Counted from the first letter of the stretch, positions 1 to 6,338 are shown. The stretch is 6,760 nt of DNA from an uncultured Bacteroidota bacterium (GCA_903856555.1 CAIOCC010000044.1:1-6760), one strand, 5' to 3'. Translations and numbers: made by a program. Notes: a model not told the origin generated them from the sequence alone.

Positions 1-2511
1 CGCAAGACGGTGATGGAGAATATCCAGGTGAGCTATTCGGGCGATGACTGCTTTGAGTGGTTTGGTGGCACGGTGAACGGCCGCAACCTGATTGCGATTC
101 GCGGCTGGGATGATGACTTTGATGTGGACTTTGGATTCCGCGGGAAGGTTCAGTTTGGCTTGGTGATTCGTGACGGAGCGATTGCAGACCAATCGCAGTC
201 CAACGGTTTTGAGTCGGATAACGACGGGACGGGATCATCGAACACGCCGTTGACTTCGCCGACCTTTTCGAACGTAACCTTCATCGGCCCACGCGAGAAT
301 GCGGCGACGCCGAATGCTTTGTACCGTCGTGCGATGCACCTTCGTCGCAACAGCCGGACTTCGGTTTACAATTCCGTTTTCACGGGCTATCCTACGGGCT
401 TGCACATTGACGGATCGGCTTCCCAGGGTGCCGCCACCAACAACGACTTGCAGTTGGAGAACCTGGTCTTTGCGAACATGGGTGTCAACTTCGAGCAAAC
501 CAGTGGCGCGAACACATGGACAGGCATGACGGCCTACTTCACGGCCCCCTCGCGCTCCAATGAAACGTTCGCTTCGACCTCCGCGTTGGGCTTGCAGTCC
601 GGCTACAACAGCTTGACCAACCCAACCTTGTTGCCTGCTTCGGGATCACTTCTTTTGAGCGGTGCATCGTTCAGCAACAGCCGCCTTAGCACGGATCCAT
701 TCTGGACCCCAACGACCTTCCGCGGTGCCTTCGGTACCCAGGACTGGACAGCCGGCTGGGCCAATTTTGACCCACAGACCACGGATTACAGCACCGAAAC
801 CCAAGCCTATGCCCGTTTCGCGCCAAGCGCTTTGGCCATGACCGCCAACAGCAGCAACGGCTCCATGACCATCAATTTTGTTCCGACTCCTTCGGCCTCC
901 CAGCATTGGGTTCGCTACCGCGCCACCGGTTCAACAACTTGGAACAGCGCAGTGGTGGTCAACCGTCCGCATACCTTGGTAAGCGGGGCCGGTACCTTTG
1001 AGGTCCAAGCCGGCGCCAAAGTGGGCAACCGTACTTTCTGGTCTTGTTCCTCGTTCATCACGGTTTTTCCTACCGGTAACATTAACCGCAATATCAAGTT
1101 TCGCGTGAACATGACCGGTCTCACGGTCAATCCTGCCGGGGTTTACGTAATTGGTAACCTTCAGGGCTTTAATGCAGGTGTTACCCGCCTGATGCCGACG
1201 GCCGCCAATCCCAACATCTACGAGAAAGACACGGTGGTTTACAACGGATTCACGATGAACTACAAGTTTGCTAACGGCGACCAAATCACCGATGCCGAAA
1301 TCGTCCCTGCTGCTTGTAGTGTTAATGATGCGACTTATGGCGCCCTGCGTACGGTGACCGTCAACTCTGATTTGGTTCTTAGCGCGGTACTTTACGGCCA
1401 GTGCGGCGACCAGTTTGTAGGTCGCCTAGCGGGTACCTTGACCTACGATAACACCGCATCAACCCCTATGACCAACAGCACCGTCACTTTGAGCGGTGTT
1501 AATACGGGTAGCCAGTCCACTGCAGCAGGTTCGGCCTTTGGATTTGATCGGATGGTCAACGGGGCTTACAGCCTAGCCTTTGCTACCAACAAGCCTTGGG
1601 GTGGTGTGAATGCCTCTGATGCCTTATTGGTCAATCGCTTTAGTGTTGGAGCAGTGACCTTGGCAGGCCTTCGCCTCAAAGCCGCCGATGCCAACGGTAA
1701 CAACGCGGTGAATGCGGCCGATGCCCTTTTGGTGAATCGCCGTGTTGCCGGATTGATTACTTCCTTCAGCGCAGGTAACTGGACTTATTCCGTGACAACT
1801 GGAAACGTGAACAACGACACCGTAACAGTCAATTCCAAAGCGATTTGCGTGGGTGATGTCAACGGTTCGTATACTCCCAGCACTGCAGCGCGTACCGGTT
1901 CAATGCCAGCCGATGTGAACGGCCTTTTGGCCACCCGTGGTGGGGATTATACCTTGGAATTGGGTGTTGATCGCCCAGCGAATGTGGGTGCCGTTACCTT
2001 GTTTATTGATTTGCCCGCAGGTATGGAAGTCCTTGATGTTCAGCCAGCCCTGGCTAATTCGGCGATCGAGGTTTCCTTTAAGCAAGAAGGCCGTCGCCTT
2101 AACATTGCTTGGTATACCTTGGAGAATTGGAATCTCCAAGCTGGGGAAACAATGATGCGCATCGTTGCCCGTGGTGAGTCCGAGGGTATGATCGAAATCA
2201 GCAACGCCTCCGAGATTGCAGATATGAATGCCGAGCCAGTTTCCGGTCTAACTCTCCGTGCCGCTCGCTTGGTTCGTAACAACGAAGGTTTCATGGTCTA
2301 CCCCAACCCATCCAACGGTTTGTTCAATTTGCTTCACGCTCAAACCATGGATCATGTCCGGGTGAGCGATGCAATGGGCAAAGTCGTATCGGTTGATTCC
2401 CCTGCTTCCAACCGTTGGGTATTGGATCTATCCAACCTTCCTTTGGGGATCTACTCGGTTGAAGTTCGCAGCGGCGACCGCACCGAAACCCAAAAGGTTG
2501 TGATTCGCTAA
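1..2511 (+). CDS. Large multidomain T9SS-exported surface protein, 5' end outside window
   Basis: The frame is open to the left edge (codons CGC AAG ACG before the GTG at 10), so the start lies upstream and at least 836 residues are visible. Counting from the GTG at 10, I see these segments. Residues 1-255 are a module with FEWFGGTVN, WDDDFDVDFGF and SNGFESDND, a pattern I associate with Bacteroidota surface proteins of unknown role. Residues 265-355 are a fibronectin-III-like segment. Residues 359-466 resemble a starch-binding or E-set domain (FRVNM, GVYVIGNLQGF, YKFANGD, GQCGD). Residues 467-598 contain a dockerin-like repeat pair. Residues 644-752 are cohesin-like (VGAVTLFIDLPAGMEV, LNIAWYTLE). 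Residues 757-833 are the T9SS type A sorting domain (VYPNPSNG, DAMGK, LPLGIYSVEV), which is cleaved as the protein crosses the outer membrane. The product is therefore expected to be secreted or surface-anchored. No catalytic domain is visible, so its activity is unknown; adhesion or glycan binding is an inference. Confidence 0.9.
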   Translation, partial: RKTVMENIQVSYSGDDCFEWFGGTVNGRNLIAIRGWDDDFDVDFGFRGKVQFGLVIRDGAIADQSQSNGFESDNDGTGSSNTPLTSPTFSNVTFIGPRENAATPNALYRRAMHLRRNSRTSVYNSVFTGYPTGLHIDGSASQGAATNNDLQLENLVFANMGVNFEQTSGANTWTGMTAYFTAPSRSNETFASTSALGLQSGYNSLTNPTLLPASGSLLLSGASFSNSRLSTDPFWTPTTFRGAFGTQDWTAGWANFDPQTTDYSTETQAYARFAPSALAMTANSSNGSMTINFVPTPSASQHWVRYRATGSTTWNSAVVVNRPHTLVSGAGTFEVQAGAKVGNRTFWSCSSFITVFPTGNINRNIKFRVNMTGLTVNPAGVYVIGNLQGFNAGVTRLMPTAANPNIYEKDTVVYNGFTMNYKFANGDQITDAEIVPAACSVNDATYGALRTVTVNSDLVLSAVLYGQCGDQFVGRLAGTLTYDNTASTPMTNSTVTLSGVNTGSQSTAAGSAFGFDRMVNGAYSLAFATNKPWGGVNASDALLVNRFSVGAVTLAGLRLKAADANGNNAVNAADALLVNRRVAGLITSFSAGNWTYSVTTGNVNNDTVTVNSKAICVGDVNGSYTPSTAARTGSMPADVNGLLATRGGDYTLELGVDRPANVGAVTLFIDLPAGMEVLDVQPALANSAIEVSFKQEGRRLNIAWYTLENWNLQAGETMMRIVARGESEGMIEISNASEIADMNAEPVSGLTLRAARLVRNNEGFMVYPNPSNGLFNLLHAQTMDHVRVSDAMGKVVSVDSPASNRWVLDLSNLPLGIYSVEVRSGDRTETQKVVIR
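1585..1743 (+). repeat. Dockerin-like repeat pair inside the large surface protein
   Basis: Two related units encode VNASDALLVNR (DNA core 1612-1638) and VNAADALLVNR (DNA core 1714-1740). The second unit fits a dockerin type I calcium loop, D-x-N-x-N-x-x-x-x-x-x-D, with Asp560, Asn562, Asn564 and Asp571 counted from the GTG at 10. The first unit keeps the final Asp537 but lacks acidic residues earlier in its loop, so it probably binds calcium poorly or not at all. A degenerate first unit followed by a better second unit is a pattern I recall from T9SS proteins of Bacteroidota. It does not by itself imply a cellulosome. Confidence 0.7.
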
Positions 2512-2540
2512 TCAAGAAAGAAAGCCTTTACCAAAGCTTG

Positions 2541-2572
2541 AACGCCTCTCCGCAAGGAGGGGCGTTTTTTTT
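2541..2572 (+). terminator. Intrinsic terminator of the large surface protein gene
   Basis: An 11-bp stem (2541-2551 with 2556-2566, one G-T wobble) encloses a GCAA tetraloop and runs into eight T residues (2565-2572), 30 bases after the TAA stop. On the minus strand the hairpin is not followed by a T run, so it should act mainly on rightward transcription. No convincing separate terminator is visible for the converging vapC-like gene, which ends at 2581. Confidence 0.93.
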
Positions 2573-2580
2573 GGCCTGGC

Positions 2581-3006
2581 TTAGGAAGGAGTCCTTACAA
2601 AACCAACGGCCTCTTCAGCACTGAATACGGCTATTTTGCTATGCTTGAAGCCCTTACGATCTCTGGTAACGATGGCTTGAATCGTTGGTTCCGATTGTGC
2701 CGCAACGTACTGCAGCGCATCCTCAAAATCAGTGAATTTTGAAGCCAAAGCGGATTCAATCATCGAATCCGTCATGGACAGGGTTCGTGTTAGACCTTGG
2801 AGTTGGCTCAAAACTTGGACGAGATCACGCGTCGCCAGTGATTTTTTGAGAATATAATACAAGTTGTTATAGGATAAGGCAGAAAGGTATAAGGTCACAG
2901 CGCCGCGCTCAGCATATTCGAACAACTGCGCCGCTGGAAGATGATGAGGCTCTCGATTGCACAACAAGTCCAGGACAATATTGGTATCCAAGAAAAGATG
3001 CTTCAA
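2581..3006 (-). CDS. vapC: PIN-domain toxin ribonuclease, VapC type
   Basis: The 141-residue product has the size and acidic residues of a PIN-domain toxin. It starts MKHLFLDTNIVLDLL with Asp7, carries DFEDALQ with Asp93 and Asp96, and has VTRDRKGF with Asp116 near the end; these would coordinate the metal ion for RNA cleavage. The second acidic position of classical VapC seems replaced in SALSYNNLYYIL (residues 42-53), as I recall for the PIN_3 subfamily. The start is TTG at 3006-3004, because the frame has no ATG between an upstream in-frame stop and the DTN motif. TTG overlaps the antitoxin TGA as TTGA, which suggests translational coupling. As a toxin it is expected to cleave a specific RNA when its antitoxin is lost; the target cannot be told from sequence. 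The call as a PIN protein is firm, and the toxin role rests on the paired gene. Confidence 0.9.
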   Translation of the reverse strand: MKHLFLDTNIVLDLLCNREPHHLPAAQLFEYAERGAVTLYLSALSYNNLYYILKKSLATRDLVQVLSQLQGLTRTLSMTDSMIESALASKFTDFEDALQYVAAQSEPTIQAIVTRDRKGFKHSKIAVFSAEEAVGFVRTPS

Positions 3007-3251
3007 ATGCCGTACTTTTTCTGTATTTCTTGACTCAGGGTTGACTTGTAGTCAAAGTCATGAGGAAGGGATATCACCCCTCTCAAATTTTGAATGCGCG
3101 GAGAAAAGTGAGGCTCCTTTTCCTTAGGAGCAATTAGAGCACGTAAGTATTCCTCGACAACGGAAGAGAGGCTTTGGTTATGATCGCGAACATAGTCCTT
3201 GGCCGCTTCAATGACCTCTTCGTCCACGGAAAGGGTGAGCTTGGTTGGCAT
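3003..3251 (-). CDS. Antitoxin of the PIN-toxin pair (DUF6364-like, probable ribbon-helix-helix)
   Basis: The 82-residue product begins MPTKLTLSVDEEVIEAAKDY, followed by SLSSVVEEYLRAL. This short beta strand followed by two helices is typical of ribbon-helix-helix antitoxins and resembles the DUF6364 family of Bacteroidota. The C-terminal part (residues 45-82, with LRGVISLPHDFDYKS) would be the toxin-binding tail that blocks the PIN active site. I chose the ATG at 3251 because the repressor fold begins there and a -7 promoter element lies just upstream. A longer in-frame extension to 3539 would read through a terminator and antisense to another gene, so it is not real. The stop overlaps the toxin start. 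The N-terminal domain probably binds the two TACGTA palindromes upstream and represses its own operon. Confidence 0.88.
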   Translation of the reverse strand: MPTKLTLSVDEEVIEAAKDYVRDHNQSLSSVVEEYLRALIAPKEKEPHFSPRIQNLRGVISLPHDFDYKSTLSQEIQKKYGI

Positions 3252-3283
3252 ATACGTACAGAATTCAATGCAAAGATACGTAT
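3252..3283. promoter_or_regulatory. Twin TACGTA palindromes, candidate antitoxin operators
   Basis: TACGTA occurs at 3253-3258 and again at 3277-3282, the latter extended to the 8-bp palindrome ATACGTAT (3276-3283). The centres are 24 bp apart. One copy overlaps the -7 element and the other sits between the predicted transcription start and the ATG. Bound repressor at either site would block transcription, as expected for autoregulation of a toxin-antitoxin operon. The binding protein is inferred from position only. Confidence 0.55.
3271..3278 (-). promoter_or_regulatory. Bacteroidota -7 element of the toxin-antitoxin operon
   Basis: The minus strand reads TATCTTTG, matching TAnnTTTG, 20 bases upstream of the antitoxin ATG. 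The expected -33 position falls in the T run of the neighbouring terminator (minus strand TTTT against TTTG), so that element is weak. The leader would be only about 12-15 bases, and no Shine-Dalgarno sequence is visible. Confidence 0.6.
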
Positions 3284-3294
3284 AAACTGATTTT

Positions 3295-3331
3295 AAAAAA
3301 AAATCCCGGCACGTGGGGACACGGCCGGGAT
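3295..3331 (-). terminator. Intrinsic terminator of the small exported protein gene
   Basis: Read on the minus strand, an 8-bp GC-rich stem (3324-3331 with 3303-3310) is extended by four more pairs (3320-3323 with 3312-3315) across a one-base bulge at 3311, with a four-base loop. It is followed by nine T residues (3303-3295). It lies 47 bases after the stop of the small gene and directly before the promoter of the toxin-antitoxin pair, so it separates the two minus-strand units. Confidence 0.9.
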
Positions 3332-3378
3332 GAAGGGAAATCGATGGGGGTGAGGGCCCAATGACCGTCCCCGCAGGA

Positions 3379-3600
3379 TTACATCGATGGAGCGGTGCTG
3401 CTGGCGGATGTTGCGGCTTTCTTGGAGCAGCAACCTTTGCCTTCGGCTTTGCCAGAAGCGCTGGTGGCCTTGGCACCGGCACACTTGGATTGCTCCGTAG
3501 AGCAGGATTTCTTTTTCTTGCCGAAGAGGCCAGCGGCATCAGCGGGGGTGGTCAGGGCCAGCAAAGCGGCGGCGCTGAGTAAAAGGGCTACTTTTTTCAT
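3379..3600 (-). CDS. Small exported Lys/Ala/Ser-rich protein with four cysteines, unknown function
   Basis: The 73-residue product begins with a clear signal peptide: MKK, a hydrophobic stretch (VALLLSAAALLAL) and a probable cleavage site after ADA at residue 22. The mature part would be about 51 residues, basic and low in complexity, with GLFGKKKK at its start and cysteines at 33, 40, 57 and 58. The spacing C-x6-C, then C-C, does not match a metal-binding family I can name. Disulfide bonding or metal binding in the periplasm is possible but unproven. The ATG at 3600-3598 is the natural start, placing the signal peptide at the N terminus. A good Bacteroidota promoter upstream and a strong terminator downstream show that it is an independent unit. 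I do not recognise the family. Confidence 0.75.
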   Translation of the reverse strand: MKKVALLLSAAALLALTTPADAAGLFGKKKKSCSTEQSKCAGAKATSASGKAEGKGCCSKKAATSASSTAPSM

Positions 3601-3670
3601 GGTTAAGGGGTTTATGGTTGAATTTGACTTGGTTTTCTACGCTAATTTAACGCAAAATTAGGGACAAATT
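3601..3670. other. 70-base divergent intergenic region with an inverted repeat
   Basis: This region separates the small exported protein gene (leftward) from the glycan operon (rightward). A perfect 7-bp inverted repeat, CTAATTT (3642-3648) and AAATTAG (3655-3661), with a six-base spacer, overlaps the -7 element of the leftward gene. For the rightward operon no perfect promoter is seen. The nearest match is TATGGTTG at 3613-3620, one base off TAnnTTTG, without a clear -33 element. Confidence 0.45.
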
Positions 3671-3683
3671 GTGGATAACCAAG
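3653..3683 (-). promoter_or_regulatory. Bacteroidota-type promoter of the small exported protein gene
   Basis: On the minus strand the -7 element TAATTTTG (3660-3653) matches TAnnTTTG exactly. Nineteen bases upstream lies CTTG (3683-3680), close to the -33 consensus TTTG. The leader would be about 45 bases. The -33 part lies within the first codons of the divergent glycosyltransferase gene. Confidence 0.7.
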
Positions 3684-4651
3684 AAAAGCGATTGCAGCCT
3701 CCGCTGCTTTTTTTGGTTTTTAACCGCCCCGACACCACCCAAGAAGTCCTGAACGCTATTCGGGCCCAGCGGCCGGAGCGCCTTTATGTGGCTTGCGATG
3801 GCCCACGAGACGGCAGGCCCGATGAAAGGGAAGCCGTTCACCGGGTTCGCCAAATGATTGCCGATGGGGTTGATTGGCCTTGCAACCTTCAAACTTTGTA
3901 CAGAGACACCAATTTGGGCTGCAAAAAAGCGGTTAGTTCGGCTTTGGATTGGTTTTTTGAAAACGAAGAAGCGGGGATCATCCTGGAAGACGATTGCCTG
4001 CCCCACCCCGATTTTTGGAGGTTTTGTGGCGAATTGCTCGACAAATACGCCGACGATGAACGGGTTTTTATGATCAGTGGGGATAATTTCCAGGAAGGCA
4101 AGCGAGTTAACGAGGATAGCTATTATGTCTCGGCTTTGACCCATATCTGGGGATGGGCCGCTTGGAGGCGATCCTGGCAAAAGGTGGATTTGGATCTATC
4201 GGGCTACGATGAATGGGTCCATAGGGGGGGGCTAAAGCGACTTTTTGGACCGGGCCGTTGGGAAAGGGCTTGGAAAAGGACGTTTGAGCGGTACCGCCAA
4301 GGCCGTTACAATACCTGGGATTATCCCTTTCTCTTTGCCGCATGGAAACACGGTCAATACGCCCTCTTGCCATCGGTGAATCTGGTAAGTAATATTGGCT
4401 TTGGCCACCAAGGCGCAACGCATACGACCACCGATGTGTACCACGGTCTATCCAGAATCTCCATGGAGGCCATGCCCTTTCCACTGCGGCACCCCAACCA
4501 ATGGAAGCACCAACAATCTGCCGATATTCGTACCCTTCGGAGCAAAATGTTCCCATCCCCTGCCCTGAAACTCTGGCGCCTTCTTGTCTTTAAATTGCAT
4601 CGTTATGGTGGTTTGTCCTTTTTGTTCGTCCGGGCACGGAGAAGTTCTTGA
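3671..4651 (+). CDS. GT-A-fold glycosyltransferase (HlpA-like nucleotide-diphospho-sugar transferase family)
   Basis: The 326-residue protein is probably a cytoplasmic transferase that adds a sugar from a nucleotide donor to a surface glycan. It opens with FLVFNRPDTT (residues 14-23) and CDGPR (42-46), the first strands of a GT-A fold. NLGCKKAVSSALDWFF (81-96) and IILEDDCLP (103-111) follow; Glu106-Asp107-Asp108 is the likely DxD-type metal and donor site. HIWGWAAWRRSW (158-169) and SNIGFGHQGATHT (240-252) are patterns I associate with proteins annotated as HlpA-like or nucleotide-diphospho-sugar transferases. The GTG at 3671 is the only reasonable start: an in-frame TAG lies at 3659-3661, the fold begins at residue 12, and an AGGGA at 3660-3664 could bind the ribosome. 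The last 47 bases overlap the next gene. An eight-G run occurs at 4224-4231. Donor and acceptor cannot be read from the sequence. Confidence 0.87.
   Translation: MDNQEKRLQPPLLFLVFNRPDTTQEVLNAIRAQRPERLYVACDGPRDGRPDEREAVHRVRQMIADGVDWPCNLQTLYRDTNLGCKKAVSSALDWFFENEEAGIILEDDCLPHPDFWRFCGELLDKYADDERVFMISGDNFQEGKRVNEDSYYVSALTHIWGWAAWRRSWQKVDLDLSGYDEWVHRGGLKRLFGPGRWERAWKRTFERYRQGRYNTWDYPFLFAAWKHGQYALLPSVNLVSNIGFGHQGATHTTTDVYHGLSRISMEAMPFPLRHPNQWKHQQSADIRTLRSKMFPSPALKLWRLLVFKLHRYGGLSFLFVRARRSS
4224..4231 (+). repeat. Eight-G homopolymer tract inside the glycosyltransferase gene
   Basis: The tract encodes part of Arg185-Gly186-Gly187. Loss of one G brings a TAA into frame right after the tract. Gain of one G leads to a TGA 18 codons after the tract. 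Such tracts in surface-glycan genes can act as slippage switches; whether this one does is unknown. Confidence 0.9.
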
Positions 4652-5606
4652 AAGCCTTCCGGTTGCTGACCTGGATGCGTTGTACCGTCGTTTGTACAAA
4701 GCGCCGGTTGCCAGACTTTTTGGGGGAAGCGCTGTGTTATCGATTGTTCGATGCCCGGCCTGTGATTTGCGTTGGTACGAGCCATTAGCTGGCGGTGACG
4801 AGGCTTTTTATAACACGCTTCAACACAAGCCTTGGTACTATGTTGACCACAAGCATGAGTTTGATTTGGCGCTGCCTTACCTAGCGAACGGACACCAAGT
4901 TTTGGAAGTAGGCTCGGGCAAAGGAAATTTTGCCCGCTTTCTGCATAAATCGGGCTTGAATTTAACGTACACCGGACTGGATTTTAGCCAAGAAGCAAGA
5001 CGAATGGCTGCAGCTTACGGGATCGATATTCGGGTTCAATCCGTACAGGAATACGCCGAAACACATCCCGAAAGCCACGAGGTGGTTTGTGCTTTTCAGG
5101 TTCTGGAACATGTCGTCGAAATCCGGTCCTTTCTGGACGCTATGGTGAAAGCCCTTCGTCCCGGCGGGACCCTCCTCATTGCCGTTCCATCGGAGGACTC
5201 CTATATCAGTCAGTCCAACAACCTGGCCCTCAATCTGCCACCGCATCATATCTCCCGTTATACCGATCGCTGGTTTGAGCAAGCGGCCCAGCATCTCAAC
5301 TTGGAATTGGTGACCGTGCAACACGACCCCTTGCAGGCCCACCATCGTTTTGACTACATTTATCAATTAACCATTGCCTCGATTTATCGAATGTTTGGTT
5401 GGAAGCGTCCCATGGTGGATCATAGCTTGGTGAATTGGATGGCGCGTATTCCGGCCTTTGTTTTGGGCAAATTATTGGCCAAAGGATTGGGTCCGCACAA
5501 CAGCCCCCACGGGCATACCGTCTTTGCAGTTTTTCGCAAACCACTTCGTGCTTTGGACCCCATGGAATCCCAACCAGTTCGTGAAAACGATGACAGAACG
5601 CTTTAA
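4605..5606 (+). CDS. Zinc-ribbon class I SAM-dependent methyltransferase
   Basis: The 333-residue protein is a class I methyltransferase probably acting on a glycan or sugar intermediate. Two cysteine pairs, Cys4-Cys7 (CPFC) and Cys50-Cys53 (CPAC), form a likely N-terminal zinc ribbon. The SAM-binding core follows: VLEVGSGKGNFA (99-110, motif I), YTGLDFS (122-128), AFQVLEHV (163-170) and LRPGGTLLIAVP (184-195). A helical region of about 120 residues completes the chain. I chose the ATG at 4605, which puts the first cysteine pair right at the N terminus. An in-frame TTG at 4584 would add seven unsupported residues. The gene overlaps the previous one by 47 bases and the next by 17, which indicates coupled translation in one operon. 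The methylated position (sugar hydroxyl, phosphate or other) is not evident. Confidence 0.88.
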   Translation: MVVCPFCSSGHGEVLESLPVADLDALYRRLYKAPVARLFGGSAVLSIVRCPACDLRWYEPLAGGDEAFYNTLQHKPWYYVDHKHEFDLALPYLANGHQVLEVGSGKGNFARFLHKSGLNLTYTGLDFSQEARRMAAAYGIDIRVQSVQEYAETHPESHEVVCAFQVLEHVVEIRSFLDAMVKALRPGGTLLIAVPSEDSYISQSNNLALNLPPHHISRYTDRWFEQAAQHLNLELVTVQHDPLQAHHRFDYIYQLTIASIYRMFGWKRPMVDHSLVNWMARIPAFVLGKLLAKGLGPHNSPHGHTVFAVFRKPLRALDPMESQPVRENDDRTL

Positions 5607-6333
5607 GGCCTGGTACAAAGCCCAGCAATTCAGGCCAAGATGGTACAGCGTCTTGATCAATCCATTCTATATCATCAGGAGGGATTTGTATCGGACTTTG
5701 TCCGGAATGGCTTCTGAATTTCGTGGAGGCTCCATGCTGGATTTTGGCTGCGGGGCCAAGCCGTATCGACATCTCTTTGAGGTCGAGGAATACCTAGGGC
5801 TTGATATGGAAAACCCGGGACATCTACACCTAACCGAAGAGGTAGATGTTTTTTACGATGGCAAGACCATCCCCTTTGAGGCTCATCGCTTTGATTATGC
5901 GTTGGCCAGTGAAGTCCTCGAACATGTTTTTGAACCCGACCGTATCCTGGGTGAATTGCATCGGGTACTCAAGCCAGGCGGTCTCGTTTTGTTTACGGTT
6001 CCTTTTGTTTGGAATGAACACGAAATGCCTTACGACTATGCCCGTTACAGCCAAGGCGGCTTTGCGGCGTTGTTGGAACGCAATGGCTTTGAGGTGGTTC
6101 GAAGCTCAAAAACCAATGGGTATACCGCAACTTGGTTGCAAATGGGCATTCTGGGTTGGTACCAAAGATGGGAGACTCGTAACAAATTTTTGAACCTCGG
6201 AATGGGCCTGATTTTACTTGCCCCTTTGAATATCCTTGCTGCTGCATGGGCTTCTGTTTTTCCGGGCTCGAATAGTTGGTATTGTAACACTGTTTTTTTG
6301 GCCAAGGCCACAAAGAAGGTGGGCGCTATTTGA
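5590..6333 (+). CDS. Class I SAM-dependent methyltransferase
   Basis: The 247-residue protein has a methyltransferase core: SMLDFGCGAKPYRHLF (48-63, motif I), YLGLDMEN (68-75), FDYALASEVLEHVFEP (101-116) and VLKPGGLVLFTVPF (126-139). NEHEMPYDYARYS (142-154) is a pattern common in methyltransferases of polysaccharide clusters. A hydrophobic stretch near residues 203-223 might touch or span the membrane. It lacks the cysteine pairs of its neighbour, so the two are probably not a recent duplication. The ATG at 5590 is chosen because the frame upstream of it overlaps the preceding gene and has no family-like sequence. It overlaps that gene by 17 bases. The product probably modifies a surface glycan made by the adjacent glycosyltransferases; the substrate is unknown. 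Confidence 0.87.
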   Translation: MTERFKAWYKAQQFRPRWYSVLINPFYIIRRDLYRTLSGMASEFRGGSMLDFGCGAKPYRHLFEVEEYLGLDMENPGHLHLTEEVDVFYDGKTIPFEAHRFDYALASEVLEHVFEPDRILGELHRVLKPGGLVLFTVPFVWNEHEMPYDYARYSQGGFAALLERNGFEVVRSSKTNGYTATWLQMGILGWYQRWETRNKFLNLGMGLILLAPLNILAAAWASVFPGSNSWYCNTVFLAKATKKVGAI

Positions 6334-6338
6334 TTCGA

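Noticed and set aside
2520..2540. Weak hairpin on the minus strand as terminator for the toxin gene
   Set aside because: The stem is short with a bulge and the following T-rich stretch is interrupted, so it falls below what I would call a terminator.
3003..3539. Antitoxin frame extended upstream to a 178-residue protein
   Set aside because: The extra 96 residues are proline/basic-rich, read antisense through the terminator hairpin and share DNA with the small exported gene on the same strand in another frame. The antitoxin fold starts cleanly at the ATG at 3251.
3647..4180. 177-residue minus-strand frame antisense to the first glycosyltransferase
   Set aside because: It mirrors a well-supported gene, has no promoter or family motif, and crosses the start of the operon.
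4584..4604. TTG start seven codons upstream for the zinc-ribbon methyltransferase
   Set aside because: The ATG at 4605 places the CPFC pair at the N terminus as expected for the family, and nothing supports the extra residues.
5458..5589. 44-residue N-terminal extension of the second methyltransferase
   Set aside because: It lies wholly within the preceding methyltransferase gene in another frame and has no family-like sequence; the ATG at 5590 fits an operon overlap.
5296..5772. 158-residue minus-strand frame antisense to the methyltransferases
   Set aside because: Both overlapping plus-strand genes have clear motifs; the antisense frame has none and looks like a shadow.
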